A stretch of 64,000 nt of DNA from Nematostella vectensis (taxonomy: Eukaryota > Cnidaria > Anthozoa > Actiniaria > Edwardsiidae), in assembly GCF_932526225.1 (NCBI RefSeq), contig NC_064034.1, forward strand, positions 11,358,887 through 11,422,886, given 5' to 3'. The notes under the pieces were generated by a model. That model did no database searches, was not told where the DNA came from, and saw only the letters and a program-made list of their open reading frames with translations. The position numbers and the translations under genes are program-made. This document shows positions 1 to 11,500 of the stretch, one piece after another. The stretch's first letter is position 1. Each line of letters begins with the position of its first letter.

Positions 1-3000
1 AGTGAACCGAGAATAGTGAGTCCAGCTGGGAGCTCCTTGGCGTCACCTACCTCTATAGCGACTAGTGTCATTACGGGTGTCACTGGGTTGCATCCTGTCA
101 CTGTGTCCCACCACCAGCCACTAAGTGTTATTACTAGTCTGGTGTCGGCATCTGTTAGCAGTACCACTGATATGCAAAATTCTACCCCTGGAAAGAAAAA
201 GGTAATATTTTTGTTATACTGTCTTTTATTCCCTTGCTCACATGACGGATTTCCTTTGAAACAGAACATAATTTTATTTTAAGGGGGCTGTCAGCGGCTT
301 TATTTTTATTTCAACAACTATAGGGTTTATTGGGGAAAATTTGCTTGCCATTTTTTTATTTCAACAACTATAGGATTTATTGGGAAAAATTTGCTTGTCA
401 TTTTTTTTTTTATTTCAACAACTATAGGGTTTATTGGGAAAAATTTGCTTGCCATTTTTTTTGTTTCAGCAACTATAGAGTTTACTGGCAAAAACGTTCT
501 TGCCATGTTTTAATTTCAGCAACTATAGGGTTTATTGGGAAAAATTTGCTTGCATTGAATTATCTTCAACTCTGTAAAGGTTTAATTTTACACTATGCTA
601 TGTTTTTGATGGTTATTTTGTTATAATGTGTCTGAAGGAAATATGATCTTTCAATTATCTTAACCTAAAGGTTGAGACAGATATAGAGTATCTATCCTTC
701 CTAGATGCCTAATTTATATATAATTTCATCTTAAAAACATTAAGGTAACAGTTCTGCTTCCATTGTCCTTTTCTACTCTTTCTCACCAGTTGTTGTTGTT
801 CGTAGGTTTCTTTGCTTGAGTATCGCAAAAGGTCCCAGCAGCGTCTATCTGGTGACAGCCCAAGGTCCACCACAGCCCCTTCAGTCGTCAACAGTAGCCT
901 GTCACCTTCTTCCACACCCTCCAGCACACCCCTTAAGGGAACTTCAAGTAGCCCTTTACAAAACATGTCAACCTCAAATGTGGACTCCCATACTGGTGTG
1001 AGCCAGATATCCACTGCAGGTGGAGTTAGCAGTACTAATGGGCCTTGTCTTGAACCTGTCAGTCCAGACGATGATGATAGCCATAGTAATGGTAGGTGCA
1101 AGGGACCTTGCCTATCACCATGACACTCTTGTAATCACCTGAAACCCAACTTGAGTGTAAACAGCACCATCATTGCCACAAGCATCAACAAGACAGAGGA
1201 ATTGTCATGTAAATGATTGCAGCATCCATCAACATGATACCTAGTAAGACCAGGCAATGATGTGTGTTTCCAAACTCTGGTATTGTTTGCACAGAGCGTT
1301 GAGTTCTGTTGGCCTGTTTAAATCAAACCCAGAGCCAGACATCAAACAAACAAAACAAAAACAAATTGTTTGACAAGATTAAAGATTTCAAAGGCATCTT
1401 TAAAAATTATTTATGAAAATGTATAAAAATTACCATTTCCATCATCTTAGTTCCTATGACATCATTTGTAATTTGGATTTGATAACCAATGAATTAAATT
1501 TTGTAGGTAATTGAATGGAACGGTGACTGGATTCACTTAGCAGTGTGACTATTGGTTGGCCCTTATGTGTAGTTATCTCTTGCAGGTTCTTTTCGCTCCT
1601 CTAGTAGCCTGACGGCGACGTCAACCTTGCTGACTGGTAGTCCCAAGTTTGGGTCCCTTGCTACCGTGGATCCTGTCCTTAGAAAACGTGAGTGTCAGTG
1701 GTATTCTCATGTGTTCAGTGAAACCTTTATGTAACAGAAATTTATTACATATAGACACCTAGATATGATTGATATATTTCGGTCCATGGATATTTGTTAG
1801 TGTGTGTTTACTAGGTGTGGAACTATGGTGGAATTTACTTTTGTGCCTACCTCTTTAGAGCTAGTTCAGAAGAACAAAGAGATGCTCACAAGAAAGCAGG
1901 AAGGGATCTCAAAATTCAGCAAGCAGCTCTCAGCAATTATATCAGAACAACTTCAGAAAGGTGAGAGAATAGAAAAAGGACAGGAGTCGTTACCCTAAAG
2001 CTGTGTGGAGTAGTTCCTAAAATATATTTTGTTATTTTTATATTTTTTCTGGTTAATAGAAATCTACAATTTTTCTGCCCCGAATTACAATTCTTATTTG
2101 TATCAATTCTTATTGATATGTTTTCAAACCCTTTTCAAACTCTTAAAGTTAAGAATCTCTCCTCTAAATCATCATAATTTAGACCATGCTACAGTACTTA
2201 GACACTTATCCATCGAAGATTTGCTTTGTGAACAGATTCCATTATGCACTTATCTTTTATGAAATACCTTGTTCTTAACACATGCGCTTTATCTTTCCTC
2301 CTCAGATGCTAACTCATCCCCTGGTAGCAACAGCACTAGGTCCCCGTCTACAGGGTCCCACTCTCCCAGCGTGCCTCCCCCACCCCCACCCCCACCGGAG
2401 CAGCCTGGTAAGCGTACGTGTCATTTTCTTCCTTTGTTGTTTTTACTCGTTCTGCTTCAGTGGCCGATCACTGGGCGACTGAACATGTGGGTTTTGCTAC
2501 AGTTCGTTCAAAGGGGCCCTCTTGTCATTCTCTACTAACACGAAAGAAAGAAGAGACGAGAATTTCCGGTAGCCCCTTCCTGTCGCGCATTGTAAGGCAC
2601 TATTTGAGGAATGTCTAATAAATTGTTACTGGGCAAGGATTTAATTTTTCAACTCGTGCGCTCATGCCTCATGTTTTTCCTAAAGTACATCGACTATTGA
2701 TGTATTTTGAGGTTTTTTTAAAAAATTATGCGCATAGTTATTTTAAATATTGCTTCGTAACCAATAACAAAAGAATAAATGAATGAGAAACCGTAGAAAC
2801 AAGAACGGTCATAATAAATGAAAACTCATTATTGCCATTTCCGGTTGCGCCTAACGGGATCCAAACTACGTAAGCAAAACACTAAAAGGGACAAAAAATA
2901 GTGCCCAAGGACATAGGTAGTCCTGTTTCCTTTCGGTCGCGTTTAGTCAACTAGTTCTCATCTGCTCCAGTGCTTTCATTTCCATATTTCGCTGCCAGAC

Positions 3001-3882
3001 TTTAGCTCAGTTTGTTTCTGATGTTCCTCTCACCAGGATTATCATCTGCTTGAGTGCTTTTATTTCCATATCCCTGCTAGACTTTAGCTCAGTTTGTTTC
3101 TTCTGTTCCTCTCACCAGGTGATGCCATGGATATCGAGGACGAGGAGGGCCAGCCTAGTGGGTCTAAGATTCTTGTCAATACACCCATCGCACCCACCCG
3201 CTTAGCGTTACCACAGCAACCGATGAACCACGTGTCTGACTACGCCCAGGTTCATTCACAGGTATGCACCGGTTGCAATTTCTCACCATTTTACACTTTA
3301 CGACTATTCCTGTTTCACCCGCAATAAGCTCTTAAAACTCAGTCATTCTTTTGATGTTGTTATTTGACTGTCGGCAAAGGCAGTGGCGGTTAATTTGAGT
3401 GGGCAGAGTTTGAATGTAAGTCAGATTTGGAAGCTTTGAGATACGATATTAATAACCCTCACAGTCACACTTCTACGATAAGTTGTGTGGGCTGGGGTGG
3501 TGGGTGTGGGTTCGCTGCTAGTTTTAGAACCGATTTAAGAGTACGGCGGCTAATTGAAGTGCCTGCATATGTCTAATACATTTACCGCAAACATTTCAAT
3601 CTCATCTTTTCTAATCTTTTCTATCAACAGCAGCCGCCGCCAGATTACCACCTCGCCTTGCACCAGCAACACCACCACCACCCTCACAGCCAGCCCTCCT
3701 TGCTGGCTCCTCTCATCACTGTGCCGGGACAGCTTCCCACCCCCTCTCAGCCGCAAGGGACGCGCATCAGCCAGCCCACCTACCTCATGCCGCCGAACCA
3801 GGGCGTGCCCTCACACGTGGCATACCCACCATCCTATGCGCGCAAACCACCCTCACAAGGCGCCAGCTATTACAAGCAATGA
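1..3882 (+). CDS. SETD5/KMT2E: SETD5/KMT2E-like protein, C-terminal part (5' end outside window)
   Basis: Seven exons join in phase: 1-201, 806-1091, 1586-1687, 1859-1960, 2306-2407, 3119-3261 and 3631-3882 (stop TGA 3880-3882). The join of the first two exons reads KKKVSLLEYRKR, a motif I know as the conserved segment following the SET/PHD part in animal SETD5 and KMT2E (MLL5). The rest is low-complexity, as in that family: Ser/Thr-rich, a short Lys/Gln helical stretch (QLVQKNKEMLTRKQ), an eight-proline run, an acidic patch and a His/Gln/Pro-rich tail ending in SYYKQ. These proteins are nuclear chromatin regulators. The SET and PHD domains, if present, lie upstream of the window, so catalytic status cannot be judged. 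SETD5 and KMT2E cannot be told apart from the tail alone. The gene is convergent with the peptidase gene downstream. Confidence 0.7.
300..560. repeat. ~55-bp tandem repeat, about 5 copies, in the first visible intron
   Basis: The unit contains CAACTATAGGGTTTATTGGG followed by AAAAATTTGCTTGCC and a T-run. Copies are imperfect (the fourth has GAGTTTACTGGC). It lies about 100 bases downstream of the donor at 202 and does not include an exon edge, unlike several other arrays in the window. Confidence 0.85.
2956..3118 (+). repeat. Direct duplication of an intron end carrying a second 3' splice site
   Basis: Two ~82-bp copies share the branch/pyrimidine region and both end in CCTCTCACCAGG. The downstream copy is the acceptor of the exon at 3119. 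The upstream copy gives a decoy AG just before 3036. Read in the exon's phase, the decoy meets TGA within six codons. Confidence 0.75.
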
Positions 3883-4530
3883 CAGCGTAGACCATAACCC
3901 ATTGTACATAGTCATTATTATACCTCGACTCTTGTAGAGTTTACTGTCATTAGCATTGTGGGTCCTTGTGCTTCTTGATTTCTCAGACACTTTTATCGAT
4001 ACCGTTTGACCCCTCAATTAGGGGTTTAGCCAAGGTTTTGGTTTAGGATTAATTGTAAAGATGTTTTGCTGGAGGCGTTCGCAGGTTTGCGCCGCCCAGA
4101 TTGGTGTGAATAAGGAGTGATGGTTCATAGTAATAATTGTATCTTAAAGCGATGTTTGACTGGATTCAATAAGTATTGTAACTGGTTGCGTAGCAACCGT
4201 TACCGTGAGCCAGCGAAAAGGTTTCGCGAGGTCGAACTCTTTGCTTGGTCGAACTGTATGCAGAAACCAACGGAACTCTTGCTACGCAGTCTAAATGACA
4301 TATTGTAGAGGTACACTTCGTGGTGTATTCAGTCACAACCAGTCAGGCATCAGAAGAATGCTTTATTTTTTGCAGTTATACATTGAAAGTGGCGGGGAGA
4401 TAAAATAAGTTTATTAAAGACATTCGTAAAACAAGTCCCCTGTTATATAACCACACACCATCCAAAATTTACACCGTTGTATTTTAAGATGGTTGTATAG
4501 TGTTCAATAAATGTACATGCCGTATACCGG
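3883..4530 (+). other. 3' UTR and poly(A) signal of the SETD5/KMT2E-like gene
   Basis: No coding signal is seen after the stop. AATAAA occurs at 4506-4511, a suitable poly(A) signal. Reading frames here are short and look like chance. Confidence 0.5.
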
Positions 4531-4852
4531 CTATTTTATAACCGTGTTGTGAATTTTGTGAAACTGAGATTTTTGGTGAAGATTGGCTGCCTCTCACTCA
4601 GAGCCATATTGAAGAATATTTCAAGAGAAGTACTGATTTTGTAATCTAATGTACGTTAGATTTGATGTTTTCTTTACCTAAAATACAAATCCTTTTTTTC
4701 CCCTAGATTTTTCACACCAATAGCAGATGAGGAATAGCTCTTCATCAAGGTCCTTTAAAGATAGTACGAACGCTTTTTTTTGTAGGGTTGCCTGATAACC
4801 TAGTCAAAGAAGTGTAGCTACTTGCTAAGAGCAAAAGCTTCCAGAGATACTA

Positions 4853-4891
4853 CGTAATACGAGAATACGTAATATGTATTCTTGTATTACG
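4853..4891. other. 18-bp-arm hairpin between convergent genes
   Basis: Arms at 4853-4870 and 4874-4891 pair at about 16 of 18 positions around a 3-base loop. It sits 47 bases past the peptidase stop, between the 3' ends of two convergent genes. It could be a terminator-like structure or chance AT-rich symmetry. Confidence 0.5.
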
Positions 4892-4937
4892 ACGTTTGAA
4901 CGTAACACAACACACACAATGTCTAAAACGCTTTGTT

Positions 4938-7716
4938 TCACGACTTCCTTGCAAATTGCCTCTTCATCTCAGCAAAAGTATCAGGACAACATATCACATC
5001 AATGGTCGTCATTGCCATCGCCTTAGCAGCGATCAGAGTCTTCTGGTGAGCCACATCGGTACCGGCGGCGGCCGTGAACCCGTGTGAGTGGTTCACCTCC
5101 TTTGTCTCGATACCGTACATGGGGTGAATGGCGGGTAGCACTTGGGACACGTTACCCATGTCAGTAGAGCCACTTCCCAACGTGGCTGCCTCCTCCTTGG
5201 TAAGAAATTTCACACCAAGACTTTCTGCATTGCCTTGGTAAAGTTGGACAAGTTTAGGGTTGTGTTTGACTGTTTTGTATTCCTCCTTCCATGAAGTCTC
5301 AAGACTGCATCCTTAAATTCAACAAACAAACAATTGTCGCTGAAAAACACATGAAATGTCGTGGACGACTCATGAAATGTTTTTTTGAAACACTTCTGCC
5401 CGCGTCGTATCCGAAAAGTTTAGCCAATGAGTTTACAGTTTAATTAAACAGGATAGATCGGCCTATGGTCTCTCGAACGCTTCACTAGTTTCTATATATA
5501 GGTCACCCTCGATAACTCCAAACGACATTAGAGAAGTCGAAACTGAACCACAAGTAGTCCGCCACCCCTTACAGTTATCGAGATAGTGACTTAAAACTAA
5601 AAGATAAAATCCTGTATATGGACTTGACGCATCCATTCTAAAAGTCCCCCGTCTATTTCTTGTGCCTGCACCGGCTTATGTATGGCTTATGAGCTCTCAC
5701 CAACCTGTGGCTTGTGCGGCTCCCTCAAAGCACGCCATCACTTTGTGCTTCAAAGTCTCCATGTCTTTGTCATCTTCGGTTCGTACAGAGTACTCAAGCT
5801 TTGTTCTGTCCGGTATTATATTTGGTTTGACCCCACCCTCGACGATTATGCCGTGCACACGCCAAGCTGGTTTCATTTGCTGTCTCAGGGTACTGATATT
5901 GTTATATGCCATAATGGCGGCGTCCAGTGCATTGACTCCCTCCGAAGGGAAAGCTGCTGCGTGTGCAGCATGGCCTGTGGTGGACCAGGGAGTTGTGAGT
6001 TGACGAAGGAAAGTTCGAGTGGGGAATAAGGATTCCTGTGGTTGGCTGTGAGGAAAGAAGGCACCACCACAACGTCCCCTACCCCCCCCCCCCCCCCCCC
6101 CAAAAAAAAAGGAAACGCTGTGGTTGTGACGGTGAATCCGATTGGACCCTAACTTAAAGCCATAAGCATTCTTCGGTCACGAAAAACACCTTTGAAAGCG
6201 CCCGCAAAAACCGCTGCCGAGCATGCCTAATAGGAAGCCCTGGATCCGCTGGGAACGAGAAAACGATGGCGTAATGAAAAAAAAAAAAAAAACTCTTGCA
6301 GCCGACTCCCCGTCGGTGTTGAGCGGGCCATTTTCCAACTTCGCCCGAAAGGGGATCATTTTTTTTATGATTACCTTTATAGATGACCTCAAGTGTAGCA
6401 CAAGAAAGAAACGAGTGTTGGAGAACATCAAACGGGCATGGATGAACCATCATGGCAAAGTCGACCTCGGAGAAGCATCCACTGTCCAGCATCTGTATCT
6501 TCCCCCCTCCAGACTCCTCTGCGGGAGTACCAGCCACGAGGAGATTACCTAAAGGTTCCTCGACAGAGTCCATAGCCGCTTTGATCCCTGAAATAGCAAT
6601 AGATAAAGGGGAGCATCGTTGGAGTTTAGCATCACTGGCGGCCATCCATGGGGACCACCCACCCAGCTCCCTACATTACTATATTTACTACAACTGTAGA
6701 AAGAGGGTATATTGTATTATTAACCACGCACGGTCTATTGGATAGCGAGGGCGGAGGCTGTCTGTCACAACCACTTCGTTTTATTTAGCCCCCTCTGTTA
6801 CGACTCGTGACTTGTACGACCTTTCAAAAAAAGGGCACGTAACAACCGCCTGTGAATAAGTGTCTGGACTCCAGCGAAGTTAAAACAACAACGTCTCCGG
6901 CTGGGCTGCTTATGATTTGTCATCAAACATGAAATGTACCCAAAGCGCCATTCAACATAACAAGACTCTTTCCAATATAATAACCTCCTTAGTTTTCTGT
7001 GCAGTTATAGTTGATCTAGTCTAAAATCCCTCCCTAAGAATGCTGAAATAACTTGACAACTCCTGGTGAAACTAGCCTCCATTGCAGGCGTTTTTAGGCA
7101 GGCGTCGAAGGGAGGCTAGGTGAAACGAGATCGTTACGCCTGCTGCTATCCTACAGCCCGTGCGCGCTTCTCACCCTCCACATGCCCTACAACAAATAAC
7201 ACACGTACCACCAACTAAAGTTGGTTAACGGTTACCTAAAGTACAAGAAAAAGGCAAAAAATACCACTAAGCATACTAAAACTCGCAAAAATGCGGACAT
7301 TTTGTAGTTCAATTGTGGCACAAAGAACGGAAACAACTCAACAAAGAGCACGTCTCGCAGAAGCAAAACCCACCTATAGAAGCAGCTACCCCTGCCTCGG
7401 CGATCAGATTATGCCCGCATGCATGCCCTACAAGAGGAAGGGCGTCATATTCGCAGAAAATCCCGACACACGGACCTTTGGGGATCCCGTAACGTGCCCC
7501 AAACGCCGTATCCATCGTCCATTGCCTCGTAACATCGAATCCTTTTATAGCGAGGTAGCTTGTTAGGATTTCATGAGCATTTCGTTCTTTGTAGGCCACC
7601 TCGGGATGCTTCCAGATGTGTTTGTTTAATTCATGTAGTTCGCTTGCATTTTTATCTATTGCTTCGCATGCAACCTGTTTTAACTTGAGGACAGTATTTT
7701 GGTCAACCCCCGCCAT
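4938..7716 (-). CDS. PM20D2: Peptidase M20 domain-containing protein 2 (PM20D2)-like amidohydrolase
   Basis: Four exons on the minus strand join in phase: 7374-7716, 6375-6587, 5701-5974 and 4938-5304 (stop 4938-4940), giving 398 residues, close to the family's usual length. The start is the ATG at 7714-7716 (MAGVDQ); an in-frame upstream ATG ending at 7764 would add 16 residues. Family landmarks are in order: [20 protein letters not shown], the metal-site region [20 protein letters not shown], the acidic [47 protein letters not shown] and [18 protein letters not shown]. Known PM20D2 proteins are cytosolic metallopeptidases that hydrolyse dipeptides with basic residues (metabolite repair); substrate here is inferred only. 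It is convergent with the gene at 1-3882 and divergent from CAPS. No break is seen. Confidence 0.88.
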
Positions 7717-7764
7717 CGCGAACTCGAGTAATTCGAAAAACAATCGATAGACGTCACACAACAC

Positions 7765-8517
7765 TATCTTATTTAAATCTACATTCGGCCTGATAACCTT
7801 CTTTGATTCGACCTTAGAAACAAACTACGCACCGCTAATTCAATACATTTCTCGTGCTTATTTTTTTTATCCTTGATACACGAAACTGACAACAGGGCAC
7901 GTAGTGTTAGCCTCCTGTGCTATATATATTCAGAGCTCGAAATCTCTCGGAGCCTTGAGAAACTGGAGTATCCGTGTGCTTGTATGTTCTCCTCGATGGT
8001 CATTCGGAATTAAAGAACCCACCTTTAATCACCCCTCCCGTACACCAACACTCGCTCACTCGCTGGGTGACTTTGACCCCACAGTGAGTACTCCATGTAG
8101 GTTAGGGTTAGGGTTAGGGATAGTGACTTTCATGGGATCACCAATGAAGTACTGAGTAGTTTCGTGGTGACTTGATTGGGTGACCTTGGTGACCTTTTGA
8201 CTCTACTACTGTCCGAGCATCCCAAATATGTCACGCAACACATACATTGATTCGCTTACAACGCTCATCACTTTACTCCTTGGCTTACTCCTTGACTGCG
8301 GATATTAAGCAATGCATTTATCGAGTAAGAAAAAAAAAAAAACACTTGAACGGGCTTGAACGTGCGGAAATGTACATTCAAACATTTGCCCGCCCACGGG
8401 CTATTCGGTCAGCGTGTGCCCACGTAAGAACATACCAAAGAGGGGCAAAACAGAAGGAAAAGAGCAAGCAACAACTTTCGATTCAGAGCAAGTTTCCAAC
8501 TTGTGAGCTTCTTGACA
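7765..8517. promoter_or_regulatory. Shared 5' region between divergent peptidase and CAPS genes, with short telomere-like repeat
   Basis: About 750-800 bases separate the two divergent start codons, so this stretch must hold both promoters and 5' UTRs unless unseen upstream exons exist. It contains three exact TTAGGG units at 8102-8119. No clear TATA box was assigned. Whether CAPS has upstream non-coding exons cannot be seen. Confidence 0.45.
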
Positions 8518-11500
8518 ATGCTGGACCCTTCTTCTGAAGAGGAATCAGAGGATGAGGTCCAAGAAGAAGTATCAAACGAGCTTTTGACTATATTTCAAGG
8601 AGATCAAAGCTCCCTTTATCAGTATGGAGGTCCATCGCCAAATGGCAGTCCACACGGCTCTTTCGCGTCAGGGCTCAACTTTACCCCAAATATCAGCCCT
8701 ACGCTCTCCCTTCGATCAATTGCTACAGAGTTGCAAGAGTTTCAGGAAGAGGAAGAGCGCAAAGAGGTTCTACAGCTTTACGTATTTGTCCTGCGTTGCA
8801 TTGCTTACCCATTTAACGCGAAACAGCCGACCGATATGGCGAGAAGGCAAGCTAAAGTTAGCAAGCAACAGCTACATACCATCAAGGAGAGGTTCAAGGC
8901 TTTCTTGAATGGAAACACGAAAATCGCATCCGACGAAGCATTTTATAACGCTGTTCGAGCATACTATGATATATTTATCTGCAGCGAAAGAGTCTTGAAA
9001 CTTGTTGTCAGTGGAGGCTGTTCTGCAAATGATTTTCGTGAAGTTTTTAAGAGTATTATTGAAAAAAGAGTTCGAAGTCTTCCAGAAATTCACGGGTTGA
9101 GCAAGGAGACGGTGCTCAGTGCATGGATGGCAAAATTTGATGCGATCTATCGCGGGGAGGATGACCCTAGGAAAGGGACCTCTAGAATTGCTGCCTCGGC
9201 CGCATCCGAATTGATCTTATCAAAAGAGCAACTCTACGAAATGTTCCAAACAATTCTTGGAATCAAGAAATATGAACACCAAATTCTCTACAATGCTTGT
9301 CAGGTAGGCATTGATCTGTGCATTACTACATATTGTCAACAATAAAGCATAAACACTAATCTAATTGGACGTTAAGTATACATACTAAAGGTTGATCACC
9401 CGTCGATTCTTAAATGATAGCGTTTTGTACTCGGAATGTTTTAGAAGTACGGTCGCGTGGGCATTAGTCCATATCGCCTGGAGTGTTTTGTTTCAATAGA
9501 ATAAAAACTTTCGACAATGTTAACAAGACTGGTTCAAGTGTTTTAAAAAATCTGTAAAATAAGAAAAGTAACAGTGCTTTAAACCTACTTGTGACTGTAT
9601 TTAAAGTTGTAGTTTATAATTGTAATATTAATGGATAGAAATATCACTATTATAAATTAAATTTCCTTAAAAAGTATTTTCCTTAAATTGAAATTACATT
9701 GAGATGATAATTGTAAATTCAAATTAAAAGGAATACTTCCAACCATCCTAAATGTCAATATTTCTACACATAGCAAATCTATTGTGACCTGCTTTATTTC
9801 ATTTCATGTTCATCATAATTGAAAAAAAAAATGATTAAATTTGCAATTAACTAAGGCTAAATTTAGGCCTGAATAGGCCATGCTTGAAACCTTAACCAAG
9901 TACAGATGAACATCAAGTGGTCACTTACTTCACCTGTCAATATAAAAACTAAATATTTCCCCAAGCATTTGCTTTTTACATAAAATATGCCCAAGCAGGT
10001 CACATTGCTAAATCCCAACCTGCTCTCTGTAATTAAAAATGGGAATTAGGTGATTTTGGTCGTGTAATCCTGATAATTATTTGGTTTAACACAGCACACC
10101 AAATACAATAATTTCCAAGTGCATTACCAGAATTAGATCATGATGAAATTTTTTTTCAGCTGGACAATGCAGATGAGCAGGCGGCTTGTATTAGACGAGA
10201 ACTGCAGAGAAAGATGACAAACATTCCAGAGCAGAGAAAGGTGACAAATCTTGGTTTTTTATACAGCTACGGTGACATATGTTCTTTTATTTGTTAATGT
10301 TTACATCCTTGCATAGCCTGCTCAGAAACAATGCAACACTATTTTCATAAACAAAGACTATATAAAAATATCTTATTATCCTTATTTGCTAGGGCTTTTC
10401 TAGTCTCCTGCCATATGTTTTTTTTTGTCCTTCCCTAAATAATGGTATTTCCTTTGAGAGATCCTTGATCTACCCCACAAATGATTGATTTACTGATATG
10501 ACATTTTCTATTGATTCTTGAATTTCTTTGCTTTTTGCAGCGCCTTCCACCCTTCTTGATCAAAGACATGGAAGCCTTGTATGTAGAGGAGCAACAGGCA
10601 GAGATTAACCAGCTGATGGGTGCCCTAGAGAGCCTGCCTGTTGCTAAAGGCTCCTCCGAGTCCAAGTATTCCCTATACAGACTTAAGAAGTAAGTATTTG
10701 TTTTTGCAAGGTTTACTACTGAAGAAAATAATACTACTTTATAATACAAAATTTAAATAAAATAAAAATCTTACATATTGTTTAAAGTGTCATTGCCCAG
10801 CAGGTGAAACTTAATTTGAAACATGAATACCGTCTTAATAAGAACTAAAGCTTTTTTTTTTAATAACTGCATAACTGTCTGAATGTATTTGTATAGGGTG
10901 CATAATTGTTTTTAATGTTCTTAAGTACTTGTGCAGGGTGTGTAATTGTCTTTGATGTATTTGATGTACATGGGCAAGGTGCATAATTGTCCTCGATGTA
11001 CATGTGTAAGGTGCATAATTGTCTTCCCTGTACTAATGTGTAGGGCACATTGTATTTGATGTACTTATGTAGTGTGCATAATTGTTTTTGATGTTCTTCT
11101 GTACATGTGCAGGGTGCATAATTGTATTTGATGTACTTGTAGAATGTGCATAATTGTCTTTGATGTACTTGTGTAGTGTGCATAATTGTATTTGATGTAC
11201 TTGTGCAGGGTGCATAATTGTCTGTGATGTATTTGTGCAGGGTGCATAATTTTCTTTGATATATTCATGCAGGGTGCCTAATTTTCTTTGATGTACTTGT
11301 GTAGAGTGTGTAATTGTATTTGATGTATATGTGTAGTGTGCATAATTGTCTTTGATGTACATGTGTAGGGTGCATAATTGTCTTTGATGTACATGTGTAG
11401 GGTGCATGTCTTTGATGTACATGTGTAGGGTGCATAATTGTCTTTGATGTACTTGTGTAGAGTGTGTAATTGTATTTGATGTATATGTGTAGTGTGCATA

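Noticed and set aside
8102-8119. Chromosome end
   Set aside because: Only three TTAGGG units with ordinary genes on both sides.
8503-8517. Upstream GTG start for CAPS giving MSFLT before MLDPSS
   Set aside because: GTG is not a likely start here, and the ATG at 8518 gives the family's conserved N-terminus.
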